Assembly (NCBI GenBank): GCA_947497585.1
Contig: CANMHG010000003.1
Coordinates: 186,001 to 250,000, forward strand
Direction: 5' to 3'
From: an uncultured Bacillaceae bacterium
Lineage (GTDB): Bacteria > Bacillota > Bacilli > Bacillales > Bacillaceae_L
Length of the DNA: 64,000 nucleotides
The notes beneath the pieces are model-generated. The model saw nothing but the letters and a program-made list of their open reading frames with translations. It had not been told where the DNA came from and made no database searches. The stretch's first letter is position 1. Each line of letters opens with the position of its first letter. The position numbers and the translations under genes were made by a program. Positions 62,860 through 64,000 of this stretch are shown in pieces.

Positions 62860-63797
62860 AATAGATATATATACTCGATACACTCACCTTTAGTGAACCC
62901 TGTTGATGTAGACATTTGTTTTAAATGAAAAAGGTCTACCCTCGTTAGTGTAATTTGATAAGATGAACACACTCTATTACTTGTTCTAGCTAATTGAATA
63001 TATCTCTGTAGATTCTGGATCTGATTAATTTTACTCTCTACAAGTGGGTATTCAGTAAGGATTTCTTTGATCTCTGCAGTTGGTTTTATAAAGTTGAAGA
63101 ATCTAGGAAGGTAGATTGATGTTCGATGTTTTTCTGGGAGATCTTCAATGTTCAACTGTTTGGAATTTACATCCTTTCTTGTCATACTAGGTACCAGATA
63201 CGGGCGAATTATTCTTAAAAAAAGTAGAATAGAAGCTGAGTCATATAAGATTAGTCTTCTCTGGCCATCGATCAAAAACTTTAAAGAAAAAGTGTTATGA
63301 ATTAGTATTTGTAATTCAATTAACTCGGCAAGACTAAATGATTCCGTTGATAAGATAATCTTTTGAGGTTTGTCCTTTTTACATTTTAAATGACCATCAT
63401 CTAGATACCACCAAGCCAGGCAAAGTGGAGACATTACTGCTTTTAGAAAGTTGATAGGTAAAACCTTTTTCCGTCCTACATACCAAAGTTGTTTCATTAG
63501 GTGGTAAAACACGTTTGTCTTTGATTGGACATAGTACTGTTCAGAATATCCAAAGTCTAATCTTTTATCCTCTAATCTCCTATATTTAGGAGTAGCTAAG
63601 GATAGATAATCTCTTAATTCATTATAACAGTGAATACACCACTCTTTATCTTTATTCGCGTGAGCAAACCTTAACCTAGGAGACCTTTTTTCTTCAATAG
63701 AAAGGTTACCATCCCCAAGGAGTTTCCCACAGACCATCTCTAAGAGTTTTAAGGGATAAGTTTGTAAGAGTTTTTCTGTTATTTCACAAGAACTCAT
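62841..63797 (-). CDS. Free-standing LAGLIDADG homing endonuclease
   Basis: 318 aa. Two LAGLIDADG-type helices: LLEMVCGKLLGDGNL at ~17-31 and LCLAWWYLDDGHL at ~129-141, each with the catalytic acidic residue (GDG, DDG), followed by typical strands (SPRLRFAHANKDKEWC). It is a single-chain two-motif enzyme, expected to cut a long target. It lies outside the intron, on the other strand, with its own SD AGGAGG 10 nt before ATG. The C-terminus KNGHL is coded by the hag terminator stem. I infer it cuts intron-less hag or the adjacent locus and so spreads the intron. It could also be a maturase; not decidable here. Confidence 0.85.
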   Translation of the reverse strand: MSSCEITEKLLQTYPLKLLEMVCGKLLGDGNLSIEEKRSPRLRFAHANKDKEWCIHCYNELRDYLSLATPKYRRLEDKRLDFGYSEQYYVQSKTNVFYHLMKQLWYVGRKKVLPINFLKAVMSPLCLAWWYLDDGHLKCKKDKPQKIILSTESFSLAELIELQILIHNTFSLKFLIDGQRRLILYDSASILLFLRIIRPYLVPSMTRKDVNSKQLNIEDLPEKHRTSIYLPRFFNFIKPTAEIKEILTEYPLVESKINQIQNLQRYIQLARTSNRVCSSYQITLTRVDLFHLKQMSTSTGFTKGECIEYIYLLKNGHL

Positions 63798-63829
63798 AAA
63801 ATGCTAGCCTCCTCTTCTGAAATTACAAG

Positions 63830-63841
63830 GAACGTACGTTC
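63830..63841. promoter_or_regulatory. 12-bp palindrome GAACGTACGTTC upstream of the endonuclease gene
   Basis: Perfect palindrome ~33 bp upstream of the ATG (63797). Possible operator for autoregulation, or an insertion-related site. Confidence 0.35.
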
Positions 63842-63907
63842 TTATTAATTTTATCACAATTATAAAAATTTAACATTAACTATTAATTCAAAATCTATGA
63901 AAAGGTA

Positions 63908-63934
63908 TTAATAATTAATCGTTTATTCCGATAT
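63908..63934 (+). promoter_or_regulatory. Sigma-D type promoter upstream of the flaG-position gene
   Basis: TCCGATAT (63927-63934) is 7/8 to the sigma-D -10; TTAA/TAAT at 63908-63912 is a partial -35 at 14-15 bp. The next gene starts at 63971. Confidence 0.55.
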
Positions 63935-63970
63935 AACTACTAAAGGCTATTACCCAGGGAGGATGGGACT

Positions 63971-64000
63971 ATGTCCATTGAACGTATCTCTCCTAACCAA
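63971..64000 (+). CDS. Start of a gene in the flaG position (cut by window edge)
   Basis: Ten codons, MSIERISPNQ, after SD GGGAGGATGG. In B. subtilis the gene after hag is yvyC/flaG, whose product affects filament length, followed by fliD. The sigma-D-like promoter supports a flagellar gene. Too short for a firm call. Confidence 0.5.
   Translation, partial: MSIERISPNQ

Overview
The window is chromosomal DNA from a low-GC, motile Gram-positive bacterium of the Bacillaceae that carries an S-layer. The right half follows the Bacillus subtilis order almost gene for gene: tagO, then the lytR/lytABC-like autolysin group, yvyE, degS-degU, degV, comFA-comFB-comFC, yvyF-flgM-flgN-flgK-flgL-yviE-fliW-csrA-hag, and the first codons of a gene in the flaG position. 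Strong Shine-Dalgarno sites, many TTG/GTG starts and four sigma-D type promoters fit this placement. No rRNA, tRNA, IS element or CRISPR array was seen.

Bases 1-23.7 kb form a cell-surface region. It opens with the end of an S-layer protein made of Ig-like repeats. Then come secreted wall-associated proteins: LysM, phosphodiester glycosidase, S41 protease, HtrA-like protease, NlpC/P60 peptidase, lytic transglycosylase and a beta-propeller. In the middle is a coupled secA2-slaP pair, the accessory secretion system for S-layer proteins. Four exported proteins share an N-terminal helical module of about 200 residues. I match it from memory to the wall-polymer-binding N-terminus of the Geobacillus S-layer protein SbsC. 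Three neighbouring exported proteins share another unnamed module of about 65 residues (IN-LWKR ... GGQY-VG).

Bases 24.0-40.1 kb are a Wzx/Wzy-type polysaccharide cluster: TagO initiator, Wzz, Wzx, Wzy, three glycosyltransferases, GalU, an asparagine-synthase-like protein and all five enzymes of the UDP-ManNAc3NAcA pathway (WbpA, B, E, D, I equivalents). This suits a diacetamido-mannuronic-acid secondary cell wall polymer, the type of polymer SbsC-like domains bind. The two regions therefore look like one anchoring system, with an LCP ligase at 47.9-49.0 kb as a candidate for attaching the polymer to peptidoglycan.

Bases 40.2-49.7 kb hold a 52-bp tandem repeat array, a NERD protein, a leucine-rich-repeat protein, the autolysin operon, the LCP protein and YvyE. 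Bases 49.9-64 kb hold DegSU, DegV, competence genes and late flagellar genes.

The most unusual element is at the right end. The flagellin gene hag is split by a 362-nt group I intron with recognisable P, Q, R and S core elements and a drawable P1 helix. A free-standing LAGLIDADG homing endonuclease gene lies just downstream on the opposite strand, and its last codons lie inside the hag terminator. Also notable are two oppositely oriented arrays of a 20-21 bp GGCCGATAAA-type repeat around 8.9 and 11.6 kb, and a near-consensus CsrA-binding hairpin in the hag leader.
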